Source of the DNA: Gordonibacter sp. An230
Lineage (GTDB): Bacteria > Actinomycetota > Coriobacteriia > Coriobacteriales > Eggerthellaceae
Direction: 5' to 3'
Length of the DNA stretch: 64,000 nt
Assembly (NCBI RefSeq): GCF_002159915.1
Contig: NZ_NFJP01000002.1
Span: forward strand, 62,001-126,000
The notes under the pieces: model-generated
Database searches by the model: none
Told to the model about the DNA's origin: nothing
The model's input: the letters and a program-made list of their open reading frames with translations, nothing else
Translations under genes and position numbers: made by a program
Part shown: positions 1 to 9,962 of the stretch, one piece after another
Position numbering within the stretch: the first letter of the stretch is position 1
Layout of the letters: every line of letters begins with the position of its first letter

Positions 1-819
1 CCCTCCGCCGATAACCTTGCCCAAGCACACCAAGTCGGGCAGCACGCCGTAGTAGCGCACGGCTCCGCCCCTGTCCACGCGGAAACCCGTCATCACCTCG
101 TCGAAGATGAGCACGGCGCCTTCCGAAAGCGTCAGGGCCCGCAGGTCGAGCAGGAAGCCGGGATCGGGCGGGACCACGCCCATATTGCCTGCGACCGGCT
201 CCACGATGACGGCGGCGATCTTCTCGTGATAGCGATCAAACAGATCGGCGACGCTTTGGCTGTCGTTGTAGCGAGCCACAAGCGTTTTCTCGGCCACATC
301 CGCCGGCACGCCGGCCGAGCTCGGCACGCCGTTCGTCAGCGCTCCGCTTCCGGCTTTCACCAGCAGACCGTCCGAATGACCGTGGTAGCACCCTTCGAAC
401 TTCACGATGTAGTCGCGACCGGTGGCGGCGCGCGCCAGGCGCAGCGCACTCATGGTGGCCTCGGTGCCGGAGTTCACGAACCGCACCATCTCCACCGCGT
501 CGCACGCCTTGCGCACCTCGAGCGCCAACTCGGTCTCAGCCTCGGTGGGCGCGCCGAACGAACAGCCCGCCTGAGCCGCTCGACACACGGCTTCCACCAC
601 CTCAGGATGCGCGTGACCACAGATGAGCGGACCCCACGAACCCACATAGTCCACATAGCGGTTGCCGTCCACGTCCTGCACGTGCGCCCCTTCGCCATGC
701 GCGAGGAACAACGGAGTGCGGCCGACGGCGCGCGCCGCGCGCACCGGCGAGTCCACCCCTCCGGGAATGACCTGGCACGCGCGCCGATAGGCCTGATCGC
801 TCTTGCACGTTTCGAGCAT
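1..819 (-). CDS. hemL: Glutamate-1-semialdehyde 2,1-aminomutase, 3' end outside window
   Basis: PLP-dependent enzyme that turns glutamate-1-semialdehyde into 5-aminolevulinate in the C5 heme pathway. The 273 visible codons are open to the window edge; the family is about 430 residues, so roughly 150 are missing. The N-terminus ([20 protein letters not shown], then GGVDSPVRA) and the motif [11 protein letters not shown] are typical of HemL. The last visible residues, LGKVIGGG, contain the Schiff-base lysine at residue 268. The ATG is preceded by AGGAGGAGCGC, and only 9 bases separate it from the hemB stop, so it is the distal gene of the hem operon. Confidence 0.95.
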   Translation of the reverse strand, partial: MLETCKSDQAYRRACQVIPGGVDSPVRAARAVGRTPLFLAHGEGAHVQDVDGNRYVDYVGSWGPLICGHAHPEVVEAVCRAAQAGCSFGAPTEAETELALEVRKACDAVEMVRFVNSGTEATMSALRLARAATGRDYIVKFEGCYHGHSDGLLVKAGSGALTNGVPSSAGVPADVAEKTLVARYNDSQSVADLFDRYHEKIAAVIVEPVAGNMGVVPPDPGFLLDLRALTLSEGAVLIFDEVMTGFRVDRGGAVRYYGVLPDLVCLGKVIGGG

Positions 820-828
820 GCGCTCCTC

Positions 829-1803
829 CTAGTCTTCCGAAATCCAGCGGGCGGCGTCCAAGGCGTGGTAGGTGATGATCATGTCCGCTCCTGCACGCTT
901 GAGGCTCAAAAGCGACTCCGTGACCACGCGCCTCTCGTCGATCCAACCCTGCGAGGCAGCAGCCTTCACCATGGCGTACTCCCCGCTCACGTTGTATGCG
1001 GCCACCGGCAGCCCGCTGGCGCGCTTGGTGCGGTACAGCACATCGCCGTAGGCGAGCGCCGGCTTCACGATGATCAGGTCTGCACCCTCCTCGACGTCGA
1101 GCATCACCTCGCGCAGCGCCTCGTCTCCGTTCGCGGGATCCATCTGATAGGTGAGCCGATCACCGAACTGCGGAGCGGAATCGGCCGCCTCCCGAAAAGG
1201 ACCGTAGAACGACGATGCGAATTTCGCCGCATAGGACATGATCGCCACGTCCTCGAACCCGCAACCGTCAAGCGCGTCGCGAATCGCCGCCACGCGACCG
1301 TCCATCATGTCGGACGGAGCCACCACATCGGCACCGGCCCTGGCATGCGAAACGGCCGTGGCGGCCAAGAGCGCCACCGTCTCGTCATTGAGGACGCGGT
1401 CGCCCTCCACCACGCCGCAGTGACCGTGAGTCGTGTACTCGCACAGGCACACATCCGTGATGACCGTCAACTGCGGGCAGCGCCTCTTAATGAAGCCCAC
1501 GGCCTGCTGCACCACGCCGTTGTCGCACCAAGCTTGCGTGCCTCGATCATCTTTCGACGCGGGCAGACCGAACAGCAGCACAGCCGGTATGCCCAGACCC
1601 TCCACCTCGTCGATCACCGATCCCAACTGATCGACCGAATAGTGAAACACGCCGGGCATGGAAACTACAGGTTCCCTCACCTTTTTCCCGCTGCACACGA
1701 AGAGCGGGTACACGAGGTCGTCGGGTCGCAGGTTATGCTCCCTCACCATGGCCCTCAAGCTGGCGCTGCTCCTCAGACGACGAGGACGCTTTCGCATCAT
1801 CAT
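829..1803 (-). CDS. hemB: Delta-aminolevulinic acid dehydratase (porphobilinogen synthase)
   Basis: Condenses two 5-aminolevulinate molecules into porphobilinogen. The 324-residue product has the family's usual length. It shows the metal-binding cysteine cluster DVCLCEYTTHGHCG, the active-site lysine segments MSYAAKFASSFYGPF and IIVKPALAYGD, and the C-terminal YHALDAARW helix. An in-frame start exists 18 bases upstream, but the ATGATGATG here has a good ribosome site (GGAAAGGGGG) and overlaps the upstream stop as ATGA, so translation is probably coupled to cobA-hemD. The three cysteines suggest a zinc-type enzyme (inference from the motif). Confidence 0.96.
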   Translation of the reverse strand: MMMRKRPRRLRSSASLRAMVREHNLRPDDLVYPLFVCSGKKVREPVVSMPGVFHYSVDQLGSVIDEVEGLGIPAVLLFGLPASKDDRGTQAWCDNGVVQQAVGFIKRRCPQLTVITDVCLCEYTTHGHCGVVEGDRVLNDETVALLAATAVSHARAGADVVAPSDMMDGRVAAIRDALDGCGFEDVAIMSYAAKFASSFYGPFREAADSAPQFGDRLTYQMDPANGDEALREVMLDVEEGADLIIVKPALAYGDVLYRTKRASGLPVAAYNVSGEYAMVKAAASQGWIDERRVVTESLLSLKRAGADMIITYHALDAARWISED

Positions 1804-3335
1804 CGCGAACCCCCTTTCCAAAGGGAGCAGATGGCGTCCACCAGCCCCTCAATCGTGTACTCATCGGCTTGCACGGCGGGCTCGAGACCCGCATCGCGCA
1901 GGGTTTTCGTGGTCACCGGCCCGATGGAGCACAGCGCCGCGTCCCTCAAAAGCGCCGTGTCGCCGCCTAGGCAGGCCAACAAGTTCGTCACCGTCGATGA
2001 ACTGGTGAACGTCACGGCGTCCACTCGTCCGGCGCGCAGCTCGGCTGCCAGATCAGGCGCCCCCTCGCCCACCGCAATCGTGCGGTAAGCGGCCACGTCG
2101 TCCACGTGCGCACCGGCCGCCTCGAGCATGCGCGGCAGCACGTCGCGGGATTCCTGGGCGCGCGCCACCAGCACGCGCTGACCCGGTCGCACGGACTTCG
2201 CAAGCTCCTCGGCCAAACCCTCCCCGCAGTACTCGCGCCCCATGCCCACTCGCGTGATGCCGTGGCGCGCAAGAGCGGCCGCCGTGGCCGGCCCGATGGC
2301 CGCCACCTCGGCGTCAGCCAACGCGCGCGCGTCGCGCCCAGCCCCATCGAGCGCCTCGAAAAACGCCTCCACCCCGTTCGCGCTTGTGAAAACGACCCAT
2401 TGGTACGCCTCCACGCTCCGCGCCGCCCGAGCAAGCGGCTCGGAGGAAGAGGGCGGGGCGATTTCAATGACAGGAAACTCCGTCACCTGCGCACCGCGCG
2501 CCTCAAGCGCCCGCGTCAAACGCGACGCCTGACGACGGGCGCGCGTGACCACGACGCGCCTGCCGAACAACGGCTTGCGCTCGATCCACTGAATCCGCGG
2601 ACGCAACGCCGCCACCTGGCCCACCACCACAACCGCAGGATTCTCCACGCCCGCATCGCGCACCGCATCAGCGATGCCGTCCAACGTGCCCTCGACGGTG
2701 CGCTGCTCGGGCCACGTTCCCAAACGCACGACGGCTGCGGGAGTCGCGCCATCCATGCCAGCGCCCATCAGGCCCTCGGCGATCTCGGGCAGGCGCTCCA
2801 TGCCCATCAGGAACACGAGCGTGCCCCCGAGGCGCGCCGCCTGGTCCCACGGAACAGCCGGCTCCTCCTTGCCGGCACGACCGTGCCCGGTGATCACCGT
2901 GAACGACGACGCCGTCCCTCGATGCGTCACGGGGATGCCCGCATAGGCGGGAGCCGCCACAGCCGACGTAACGCCTGGCACCACCTCGTACGGGATACCG
3001 GCAGCCCGCAGCTCCTCGGCCTCCTCGCCGCCGCGCCCGAACACGAACGGGTCGCCGCCCTTCACGCGCGCCACCACGTTTCCCTCGCGAGCCAACCGCA
3101 CGAGCAGGCCGTTGATCTCCTCTTGGGGCATCGCGTGGCTACGCGGGCCCTTGCCCACGTAGATGCGCACAGCATCCGGTCGCGCATGATCGAGCGTGCG
3201 CGGCGACACCAAGCGGTCGTACACCACCGCATCAGCGCACGCGATGGCATCGCGTCCCTTGAGCGTGAGCAAACCCGGATCGCCCGGGCCGGCGCCCACC
3301 AGGTACACAAGCGGCTTCGAACTCGCATGCGCCAT
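1800..3335 (-). CDS. cobA-hemD: Fused uroporphyrinogen-III C-methyltransferase / uroporphyrinogen-III synthase
   Basis: Two enzymes in one 511-residue chain. Residues 1-250 are a SUMT/CobA methyltransferase: the N-terminal [15 protein letters not shown] loop, [18 protein letters not shown] and the VVPGVTSA motif bind S-adenosylmethionine. Residues 260-505 are a HemD domain ([13 protein letters not shown] near its start, [29 protein letters not shown]). The chain would cyclise hydroxymethylbilane to uroporphyrinogen III and methylate it to precorrin-2, the branch toward siroheme and cobalamin. The fusion is known in Firmicutes and Actinobacteria. It starts one base after the hemC stop and its own stop overlaps hemB. 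Confidence 0.95.
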   Translation of the reverse strand: MAHASSKPLVYLVGAGPGDPGLLTLKGRDAIACADAVVYDRLVSPRTLDHARPDAVRIYVGKGPRSHAMPQEEINGLLVRLAREGNVVARVKGGDPFVFGRGGEEAEELRAAGIPYEVVPGVTSAVAAPAYAGIPVTHRGTASSFTVITGHGRAGKEEPAVPWDQAARLGGTLVFLMGMERLPEIAEGLMGAGMDGATPAAVVRLGTWPEQRTVEGTLDGIADAVRDAGVENPAVVVVGQVAALRPRIQWIERKPLFGRRVVVTRARRQASRLTRALEARGAQVTEFPVIEIAPPSSSEPLARAARSVEAYQWVVFTSANGVEAFFEALDGAGRDARALADAEVAAIGPATAAALARHGITRVGMGREYCGEGLAEELAKSVRPGQRVLVARAQESRDVLPRMLEAAGAHVDDVAAYRTIAVGEGAPDLAAELRAGRVDAVTFTSSSTVTNLLACLGGDTALLRDAALCSIGPVTTKTLRDAGLEPAVQADEYTIEGLVDAICSLWKGGSR

Positions 3336-3336
3336 G

Positions 3337-4263
3337 CTACGCCCCCCGTCCTTCGGGATGCGTCAACAACTCTGCGGCACCGCGTGCCAGCGCCTCTTCC
3401 GCAGCCTCTCGCCCTACGACCTCGGGGTCCTCCCCTATATGCGACACCCTCACCATACGCGTCCCATCCAAACTGCACACCATGCCCAAGAACCTGATGG
3501 TGCGGCCGACGCACACAGCCAAAGCCCCTATGGGGGTTTGGCAGCCGCCTTCGAGCTCGGCCAGAAACGTGCGCTCGGTACGAGCCGCGCGCTCGGAGTC
3601 TCCGTGGTTCACGGCCTGCACGAGCTCGGCAACGTCGGCGCGGTCGGCGGCGACTTCCACGGCTATGACGCCTTGGCCCGCAGCCGGCATGACCGCATCG
3701 GGAGCCAAATACTCGGTGATGCGGTCGCGCCATCCAAGGCGCGCCACGCCAGCTGCCGCCAGCACGATGCCGGCCATGCCCTCGTCCTCCTGCAGCTTGC
3801 GCCAACGAGTTGCCAGATTGCCGCGAATGCTCACGCACTCCACGTCAGGGCGCATGCGCCGCACCTGGGCGGCACGTCGCAAGCTCGACGTGCCCACGCG
3901 CGCGCCTTCGGGCAGCTCCGCCAGCGTGCGGCCCTCTTTGCCCAAGAACGCGTCGCGCGGATCGTGACGCTGGCAGTACGCCCCTATGGCAAAGCCGTCG
4001 GGCAACGTGGTAGGCAGATCCTTCAGGCTGTGCACGGCGGCATCCAGGCTTCCATCGCAAAGCCCTTGCTCGATCTCGGCCGTGAACACGCCCTTGCCGT
4101 CCACGAGCGGCAAGGGCGTGGACAGATCTCGATCGCCCGCCGTATCCAGAGCGGACAGCTCAACTTCAAGGTCGGGGTGCGCCTCGGCCAGACGGTCCTT
4201 CACCCATTGCGCCTGCCACATGGCAAGCTCGCTCGCCCTCGTCCCGATGACCAAGCGCTTCAT
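3337..4263 (-). CDS. hemC: Porphobilinogen deaminase (hydroxymethylbilane synthase)
   Basis: Polymerises four porphobilinogens into hydroxymethylbilane. The 308-residue product begins MKRLVIGTRASELAMWQA, the usual HemC start. It shows GVGTSSLRR-like substrate-binding arginines (RVGTSSLRRAAQVRRM) and the dipyrromethane-cofactor cysteine in LEGGCQTPIGAL. A longer frame extends 106 codons upstream, but that part is antisense to hemA and unlike the family. The chosen ATG overlaps the hemA stop as ATGA, which supports translational coupling. Confidence 0.96.
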   Translation of the reverse strand: MKRLVIGTRASELAMWQAQWVKDRLAEAHPDLEVELSALDTAGDRDLSTPLPLVDGKGVFTAEIEQGLCDGSLDAAVHSLKDLPTTLPDGFAIGAYCQRHDPRDAFLGKEGRTLAELPEGARVGTSSLRRAAQVRRMRPDVECVSIRGNLATRWRKLQEDEGMAGIVLAAAGVARLGWRDRITEYLAPDAVMPAAGQGVIAVEVAADRADVAELVQAVNHGDSERAARTERTFLAELEGGCQTPIGALAVCVGRTIRFLGMVCSLDGTRMVRVSHIGEDPEVVGREAAEEALARGAAELLTHPEGRGA

Positions 4264-5585
4264 GATGCACGCTCCTCCGCATCGTCCCGCATGGCCGACG
4301 CCGACGAAGACGCCGTTTCGGGCTGCAAACGAAACAGCTCTTGCAGCATCGCAGCATACGCACGGCTCTTCTCGGTGCCAGCCAGCGCGTTCATGCGGGA
4401 CACTGGATCGTGAACCAGCTGATGGGCGATAGAGGTCGCCAGACATTGCACCGTCTGTTTCTGAGCCGGAGTCAAATCCGACAGTTTGGACATGGCGCGC
4501 TTGAGCTTGTCGGCCTTGATGCGATCCGCCTTGCGGTACAGCGCATCGATCGTGGGCGCGTACGCAAGGGAGTTCTGCCAACGGGCGAAATCCGCCACGG
4601 CCTCGTCGATGATCTGCGACGCCTTGCGCGCGGCGCGCACCCGCTCCGCTTGGTGACGATCCGCCACGTCGCGCAGCTCGTTGATGTCGTAGCAGCTGAC
4701 ATGAGGGATGCTGCGCACTGCGGGATCGATGTCGCGCGGAAGGGCCATATCAATGCACAGCAAAGGACGCTGCGCGCGCCGCTCCATAACATCCGCAAGC
4801 TGATTGCGCTCGACGAGGAACCCTTTCGCCGCCGTGGCCGAGAACACCACGTCGGCAACCTCCAGGCACCGCTCCATCTCGGAAAGGGGGCATGCGTCGA
4901 AGCCGTATTGTTCGGCCAGCTGTTGCGCCTTGCCGAGCGAGCGGTTGGACACCATGGCAACCGAAACGCCTTGCGCCACGAGGTACTTCATGGTCAGCTC
5001 GCTCATCTCGCCAGCGCCCAAAATCAGCACGCGCTTATCCTTGACGCCGCCCAACTCGCGCACGGCCAGATCGACCGCGATGCGCCCGATGGACGTCGAG
5101 TACCGTCCGATGCGCGTCTGCGTGCGCACCTTCTTGCCTACCGAAAGCGCCCGCTGGAACCACACGTTGATGATCTTGTCAGCAGCGCCCGCGCTGCAAG
5201 CCGCCTGGTAGGCGCGCGACACCTGGCCTGCTATCTCGCTCTCGCCCATGATGAGCGAATCGAGCCCGCACACCACTTCGAACAGATGGCGCACGGCGCG
5301 CTCGTCGTCGTAGGCGTACAGCAGCGAACGCAGCTCCTCGGCCGTCGCGGCGCTTTCACCGTCCAGCAGGCAGTCGCACAGCCGCGCAATGCCCTCGTCC
5401 GCGCTCTCGCACACTCCATAGAGCTCCAAGCGGTTGCACGTGCTCAGCACCACAACTCCAGCAAGCCCCGCAGCCGCCTTGAGGTCGCGGGCCCGCTGCG
5501 CGTTGCCCGAATGATGGACGCTCAAACGCTCGAGCGCCTCAATGGAGGCACGCTTGATGTTGAGCCCTACGACGATGGTATGCAC
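4260..5585 (-). CDS. hemA: Glutamyl-tRNA reductase
   Basis: First committed step of C5 heme synthesis: NADPH-dependent reduction of glutamyl-tRNA to glutamate-1-semialdehyde. I place the start at a GTG preceded by GGGAGGCGGGATC. This puts the catalytic cysteine (VVLSTCNRLELYG) at residue 50, its position in characterised HemA. Other family signatures are GESEIAGQVSRAY, the Rossmann segment VLILGAGEMSELT and the C-terminal dimerisation helix. The product is 441 residues. It is the promoter-proximal gene of hemACDBL, with 131 bases to the electron-transfer gene upstream. Confidence 0.95.
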   Translation of the reverse strand: MHTIVVGLNIKRASIEALERLSVHHSGNAQRARDLKAAAGLAGVVVLSTCNRLELYGVCESADEGIARLCDCLLDGESAATAEELRSLLYAYDDERAVRHLFEVVCGLDSLIMGESEIAGQVSRAYQAACSAGAADKIINVWFQRALSVGKKVRTQTRIGRYSTSIGRIAVDLAVRELGGVKDKRVLILGAGEMSELTMKYLVAQGVSVAMVSNRSLGKAQQLAEQYGFDACPLSEMERCLEVADVVFSATAAKGFLVERNQLADVMERRAQRPLLCIDMALPRDIDPAVRSIPHVSCYDINELRDVADRHQAERVRAARKASQIIDEAVADFARWQNSLAYAPTIDALYRKADRIKADKLKRAMSKLSDLTPAQKQTVQCLATSIAHQLVHDPVSRMNALAGTEKSRAYAAMLQELFRLQPETASSSASAMRDDAEERAS

Positions 5586-5716
5586 GATCCCGCCTCCCTC
5601 TCTCTTCTCGCCCGCGCGCAACGCGGACGCGCCTCGCTTTCCGACCGCGCCTTAGGCGCGAACCCGACCGTCGCCGCTCGCGCTGTCCCAAACGGGACGC
5701 ACGGCCCTGCGAAAGC

Positions 5717-7327
5717 CTACAGAAACTCGAGATAGGGCTTCTCCATGCTGGCCAATCCGTTCACCATGAGCTCCACCAGCCCCCCGTACTGCACGTTGTA
5801 CGTTTTCGTGACCTTGTAAACCTTCAGAATGTCGCGGATGGTGCCCTTGCAGTTCGAACACGGCGCACATACGTACTTCACCGTGTTTTTGTCCTCGAAC
5901 TCCTCCGGAAAAGCATTGATGATCTGCGCGAATTTCATGCGTGCGCTCACCTTGTCGCGGAAGTCGCCAAAGTTGTACGAGTTCATGATGGCGAACCCGC
6001 TGCCACCACCGCAGCAGTAATTGTCCACACCGTGCGGAGTCATCTCGCGGAATTTCGGCGCAATGGCGCGCAAGATCTCGCGCTGAGGTTCGACGATGCC
6101 CATTTGCCGCACGATATTGCACGGATCATGCAGCGTCACCGGAAAGTCGTTTTTCGACGGATCGAACTTCAAGCGGCCCGTGCGCACAAGATCGGCCATC
6201 ATCGGCAGGAAGCTCTCCACCGGCACTCCGCGCTGCGCGCTGTCGGCCATACGGTCCGCGCCCACCACCGACGCCTTGTGGGCATGACCGCACTCGCCCA
6301 CCACGATGCGCCGCACGCCCAGCTTTTTCGCGGCTTCGAACTGCCCCATGGCCACGTTCTTGGCCTGCACATCGTCGTACCAAATGCCGTAGTTCACGCT
6401 GTCGTAGCCCATCATGTCCGAGCTAAGCGTCCAGTCCACGCCAGCCTCGTCGAGCAAGATGGCGAAAGCAGCGGGGTTCTCCGGCCAAGCAAGGAACTCG
6501 CCGGCATTGTGCATGAGCAGCACATCGGCGCCCTTCTTGTCGACGGGGAACTTGATCTTCCTGCCGGTTCGCTCTTCGATGTCCTCCTCGATGAATTCCA
6601 GCGTATCGAGCAGCGCCGCCTTGGACAGGCCCGTGGTAGAGCCCACTTTCAGCTGCAGCTGCGTGCCCTTGTCATGCACGGGAGTGGGGGCCAATCCCAG
6701 CTCCATGCTGAATATCTTGCGTATCTCGCGCGCCAGCATGCCGTTGTCGAGCCCCATGGGGCACACCTGCGCGCAGCGACGGCACAGGTTGCAGCGATAG
6801 GCCAGTTCGCCCAAGCGCGCGATCGTCTCCCAATTCAGATCCACATCGCAGCCCGCGAACGACCCCAAAAGCCTTCCCGATGGCGTGAAATACTTCTTGT
6901 ACAGCTTGCGCAGCACATCGGCACGGAAGATAGGACGATATGCCTCGTCGCCGTTGGTGGCAAGGTAGATATGGCACGCCTCGCTACACGTGTTGCATTT
7001 CGCACAGTACTCCATCGTCAGGCTGAGCGGCTGCATGTACGTGCCGTTAGCATCTTCGAACAGCTTTTCCAATCCTGCGAGAAACTTTCGGCACAGCTCT
7101 TCTTCCTCGGCCTTGGTCTCAGGACGCTTCATGGTGTCGATGGCGCACATGCCGTCCACCGAGCAGCAGTTCGTCTCTGCCCATTCCGGCTTGGGGGACT
7201 TGAAATCGGGCTCGAGACCGTTTGCGTCATACGGCGCAGGCAGCGTCGCCAAATCGTCCAGTTCGCTCAGCAACCCTTCGCGACGCGAGATGTCGGACGT
7301 CTTGAGGTTTTTGTGCTCGAGTGCCAT
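5717..7327 (-). CDS. DsrK/HdrD-like iron-sulfur oxidoreductase subunit
   Basis: A 536-residue cytoplasmic Fe-S protein. It has two ferredoxin-type clusters near residues 108-200 (CAKCNTCSEACH and CNLCRRCAQVCP) and two CCG domains toward the C-terminus (HDPCN ... NYCCGGGSG, and CAPCSNCKG). This architecture is that of HdrD, DsrK and related subunits that reduce disulfides or thiol-bound substrates. It sits 3 bases behind a membrane cytochrome b gene, so the pair should form a membrane complex carrying electrons between menaquinol and a cytoplasmic thiol/disulfide. The substrate cannot be read from sequence; no dsrAB is present in the window. The ATG has AAAGGA six bases upstream. Confidence 0.85.
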   Translation of the reverse strand: MALEHKNLKTSDISRREGLLSELDDLATLPAPYDANGLEPDFKSPKPEWAETNCCSVDGMCAIDTMKRPETKAEEEELCRKFLAGLEKLFEDANGTYMQPLSLTMEYCAKCNTCSEACHIYLATNGDEAYRPIFRADVLRKLYKKYFTPSGRLLGSFAGCDVDLNWETIARLGELAYRCNLCRRCAQVCPMGLDNGMLAREIRKIFSMELGLAPTPVHDKGTQLQLKVGSTTGLSKAALLDTLEFIEEDIEERTGRKIKFPVDKKGADVLLMHNAGEFLAWPENPAAFAILLDEAGVDWTLSSDMMGYDSVNYGIWYDDVQAKNVAMGQFEAAKKLGVRRIVVGECGHAHKASVVGADRMADSAQRGVPVESFLPMMADLVRTGRLKFDPSKNDFPVTLHDPCNIVRQMGIVEPQREILRAIAPKFREMTPHGVDNYCCGGGSGFAIMNSYNFGDFRDKVSARMKFAQIINAFPEEFEDKNTVKYVCAPCSNCKGTIRDILKVYKVTKTYNVQYGGLVELMVNGLASMEKPYLEFL

Positions 7328-7330
7328 CGG

Positions 7331-8194
7331 TTATCCTTTCAACGTCTCCGAGGATGGCTGCGCGGGCTTCGAGGCCGACCAGCCGGTCTGCGCGGGCCGA
7401 GCCGCGGCCTGCTGGAGCCGACGCTCGACATCGCTGCCGGGCAGGTTGGGATCGTTGTCCCACAGCACTTTGTGAAACGCGAAGAACTTGCCCACGTAGT
7501 GGCTCATTTTGGAAAGCGGGATGTACAAGAAGGCGATGCCTAGAAGCACCAGATGAACGACGATGATCGGAGGGAGACCCTCGGCCTGCAACGTGAGCAC
7601 GCGCTCCGCCACGACGAAAGGCGACGCCTCGAACATCCACACGTACGCGCCCGTCAGAAGCACCGACAGCAACAGCACCAGATTCACGTACTCGAGCGGC
7701 GTGGTGTACTTGACGAGCACGCGATCGGTCGTACGGCGCACGAGCAGGATCACCGTGCCGAGCAATCCCAGGGCAAACCCCACGGCACCGACGATCCACG
7801 TTCCGGTCACGAAGAAATCAGGATGCCAAAACACGCTGATGAGCAGCAGAATCGACCAACCGAACAGCACGTAGAAGCCCATGTGCATGGCAAACGACCC
7901 CACCCACAGCGCACGCTGATTGACGTACAGCTTCTTGATGAACAGCATCTCCTTCAGGATGTCCTTGAACTCGTTCACCTCGTCGAGCTGCCGCGGCTTC
8001 GTCCACCACTCGGGCTCCTCCATGTAGGATCCGCCGTAAGCAGCACGGCCCCCGCCTTCGCGAGGCATCGGGTACAGATCCAAGCGCGCATGAATTCGCA
8101 TGCGGGCGAACTGCGCCGCCTTCCTTAGGGAAAGCGCGAAAAAGCCGATCATGGCAACGATGATGAACACCGACACGATCATGTCGATCGTCAT
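7331..8194 (-). CDS. DsrM/NarI-like membrane cytochrome b subunit
   Basis: A 287-residue integral membrane protein of the nitrate-reductase gamma-subunit superfamily. It has an N-terminal anchor (IVSVFIIVAMIGFFALSL), a soluble loop containing GGSYMEEPEWW, and four further hydrophobic helices (residues about 105-265) with histidines able to bind heme b (FAMHMGFYVLFGW, VVHLVLLGIAFLY). It probably oxidises or reduces menaquinone and passes electrons to the Fe-S partner encoded 3 bases downstream. The track allows a GTG six codons upstream; I prefer this ATG because GAGGGGGCG is correctly spaced from it. The neighbouring heme genes fit a need for heme b. Confidence 0.85.
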   Translation of the reverse strand: MTIDMIVSVFIIVAMIGFFALSLRKAAQFARMRIHARLDLYPMPREGGGRAAYGGSYMEEPEWWTKPRQLDEVNEFKDILKEMLFIKKLYVNQRALWVGSFAMHMGFYVLFGWSILLLISVFWHPDFFVTGTWIVGAVGFALGLLGTVILLVRRTTDRVLVKYTTPLEYVNLVLLLSVLLTGAYVWMFEASPFVVAERVLTLQAEGLPPIIVVHLVLLGIAFLYIPLSKMSHYVGKFFAFHKVLWDNDPNLPGSDVERRLQQAAARPAQTGWSASKPAQPSSETLKG

Positions 8195-8615
8195 GGCGAA
8201 TCGCCCCCTCACGTCTGTCCGTCCGAACGTCGCCTTGGCCTGTTCCCCCCGCGGCGACGCAATTCGGCTGTTTCAAAAGTACGCCCCCGTTGCCAACGTG
8301 TAAAATTCGGTTTTGCGATCATGGCATAAAAAGAAGCTATGACCTGATGCGCCTTCACCCTCCGACGAGGTCTTTTCGCCTCCTCATGGCAAACCCAACC
8401 ATGATCGTCGCCAGGCTTTCTTCTTGCCTTGGCGCGGGCCTCCGCCCTGTTCGATCCCCTCATCGCTTGCATGAGGAACCCCGCGATTGAAATTCCGTAT
8501 GGCGCCCGCAGTCCTTTTTATCGTCAAATGATGGGAACAGCGCGTATATTTCTCTTATCCGGACGCGAATCGTCATCCAGAGTCTGTCGTCTGCTCGCCA
8601 TAGCGCTAGAGGAGC
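8195..8615. promoter_or_regulatory. Divergent intergenic region between cytochrome/Fe-S operon and LysR gene
   Basis: The 421 bases hold no convincing gene. The stretch 8260-8345 is AT-richer than its surroundings and probably contains the leftward operon promoter; 8500-8570 (TATATT at about 8547) may hold the LysR promoter. LysR regulators usually bind such divergent regions, so this is the likely site of action of the neighbouring regulator. No precise operator could be fixed by eye. Confidence 0.4.
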
Positions 8616-9548
8616 ATGATGAGTTCGTTAGAGGAGTTCCTGGTTTTCAACGACGTCGCCTTCACAGGCAACATCACCCGCACGTCCGAACGGCTGCACA
8701 TGAGCCAACCGAGCGTCAGCATCCACATCCAGAACCTCGAGAAGGAGTACGGGGTCCGTTTGCTCAACCGCACCAATCGAGGCGTCACGCTCACCGAAAG
8801 CGGGGAGGTCTTCTACGGCTACACCAAGGAAGTGGTGCAGCTCATATCCGAAGCCCGCGAGGCTGTGCACAAGATGTCCAGCGGATACCGGGGCATCCAC
8901 ATCGGAGCCACGTTCACCATCGGCGAGTACATCCTTCCGTATCTGATCCAAGAGTACTGCGTCGGCAACCTCGAGCATCGCATCGACGCGCGCATCGCCG
9001 ACACCGAGACCCTCACGCGCGAGATCATGGACAAACACCTGCACATCGCGCTTATCGAAGGGCCCGTGCCGGAGGAGCCCAATTTCAACGTCAAGACGTT
9101 CTGGCGTGACGAGCTGGTGGTCGTGGTGCCGACGAGCCACCCGTGGAGCACGCGCGAGACCGTCAGCTTCAGCGAGCTGGCCACCGAAACGATCATAATG
9201 AGGGAGCAGGGATCCGGCACGAGGAAGGTTATGGAAACGGCGCTGTCGCGCAACGGATTCAACCCGCGCGACCTGCATATCCGCTTAGAGCTGGGAAGCA
9301 CGCAGGCCATCAAGCAAGCGGTGCTGTGCAACATGGGAATCGCCATCATCTCGGTTCTGACCGTGCAGGACGAATGCCGACAGGGCAAGATGGCCGCCTT
9401 GCGGGTGCAGGACTGCTCGTTCGCGCGCGATCTCAGCATCCTTACGCACTCCAGAGGCGCCTTCACTCCCGACGAGCTGGCCTTCATGCTCTTGCTGCGC
9501 GACCAGCACCGCCTGGGGGAGATACTGCCCGCCCCCTCTGTGCCCTAA
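8616..9548 (+). CDS. LysR-family transcriptional regulator
   Basis: A 310-residue regulator. The N-terminal winged helix-turn-helix covers residues 1-62 (SLEEFLVFNDVAFTGNITRT then SERLHMSQPSVSIHIQNLE). The rest is a periplasmic-binding-protein-like effector domain (IHIGATFTIGEYILPYLI, MREQGSGTRKVMETAL). The effector domain resembles those of CysL/CbbR-type regulators, but no ligand can be named. It is divergent from the DsrMK-like operon and upstream of the CGGC gene, so it may control either. The start is ambiguous between two adjacent ATGs; the second (8619) is better spaced from AGAGGAG. Confidence 0.9.
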   Translation: MMSSLEEFLVFNDVAFTGNITRTSERLHMSQPSVSIHIQNLEKEYGVRLLNRTNRGVTLTESGEVFYGYTKEVVQLISEAREAVHKMSSGYRGIHIGATFTIGEYILPYLIQEYCVGNLEHRIDARIADTETLTREIMDKHLHIALIEGPVPEEPNFNVKTFWRDELVVVVPTSHPWSTRETVSFSELATETIIMREQGSGTRKVMETALSRNGFNPRDLHIRLELGSTQAIKQAVLCNMGIAIISVLTVQDECRQGKMAALRVQDCSFARDLSILTHSRGAFTPDELAFMLLLRDQHRLGEILPAPSVP

Positions 9549-9629
9549 GCGAATCGCCCAAGTTCGCAGGGATCCGTCGCAAGGGGAAAGGCCGCAAGAG
9601 ATCATTGTGAATCCAGAAGGGAGATCCTG

Positions 9630-9962
9630 ATGAAGGTCGGAGTCATCCGCTGCATGCAGACCGAGGACGCATGCCCCGGCGAGGGCTGCTTCCAAGCGAT
9701 GGACGAGCGCTTCGGCGCGTTCGAGGGCATAGATGAGGACATAGAGATAGTCGGGTTCGTCTCGTGCGGCGGCTGCCCTGGCAAAAAGGCCGCCTTCCGT
9801 GCCAAAAACATGGTCAAACGCGGAGCCGACACCATCGTGTTCTCGTCCTGCATCACCAACGGCACGCCTATCGGATATCCCTGCCCCTTCGCCAAGAAGA
9901 TGCGCACGGTGGTGGAAAAGAACGTGGGCGGCGCCATTCGCATCCTCGACCATACGCATTAG
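9630..9962 (+). CDS. CGGC domain-containing protein
   Basis: A 110-residue protein with the CGGC motif that names the family (GFVSCGGCPGKKAAF, residues 41-55) plus further conserved cysteines (IRCMQTEDACPGEGC, FSSCITNGTPIGYPCPF). CGGC proteins are small cysteine-rich proteins thought to bind metal or take part in redox chemistry; the exact role is unknown. AGAAGGGAGATCCTG precedes the ATG. It lies 81 bases after the LysR gene on the same strand and may be its co-transcribed partner. Confidence 0.85.
   Translation: MKVGVIRCMQTEDACPGEGCFQAMDERFGAFEGIDEDIEIVGFVSCGGCPGKKAAFRAKNMVKRGADTIVFSSCITNGTPIGYPCPFAKKMRTVVEKNVGGAIRILDHTH

Noticed and set aside
226-2088. Long plus-strand open frame opposite hemL/hemB/cobA-hemD
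   Set aside because: It is antisense to clear heme-pathway genes, has an Arg/His-rich translation and lacks a domain; an artefact of high GC.
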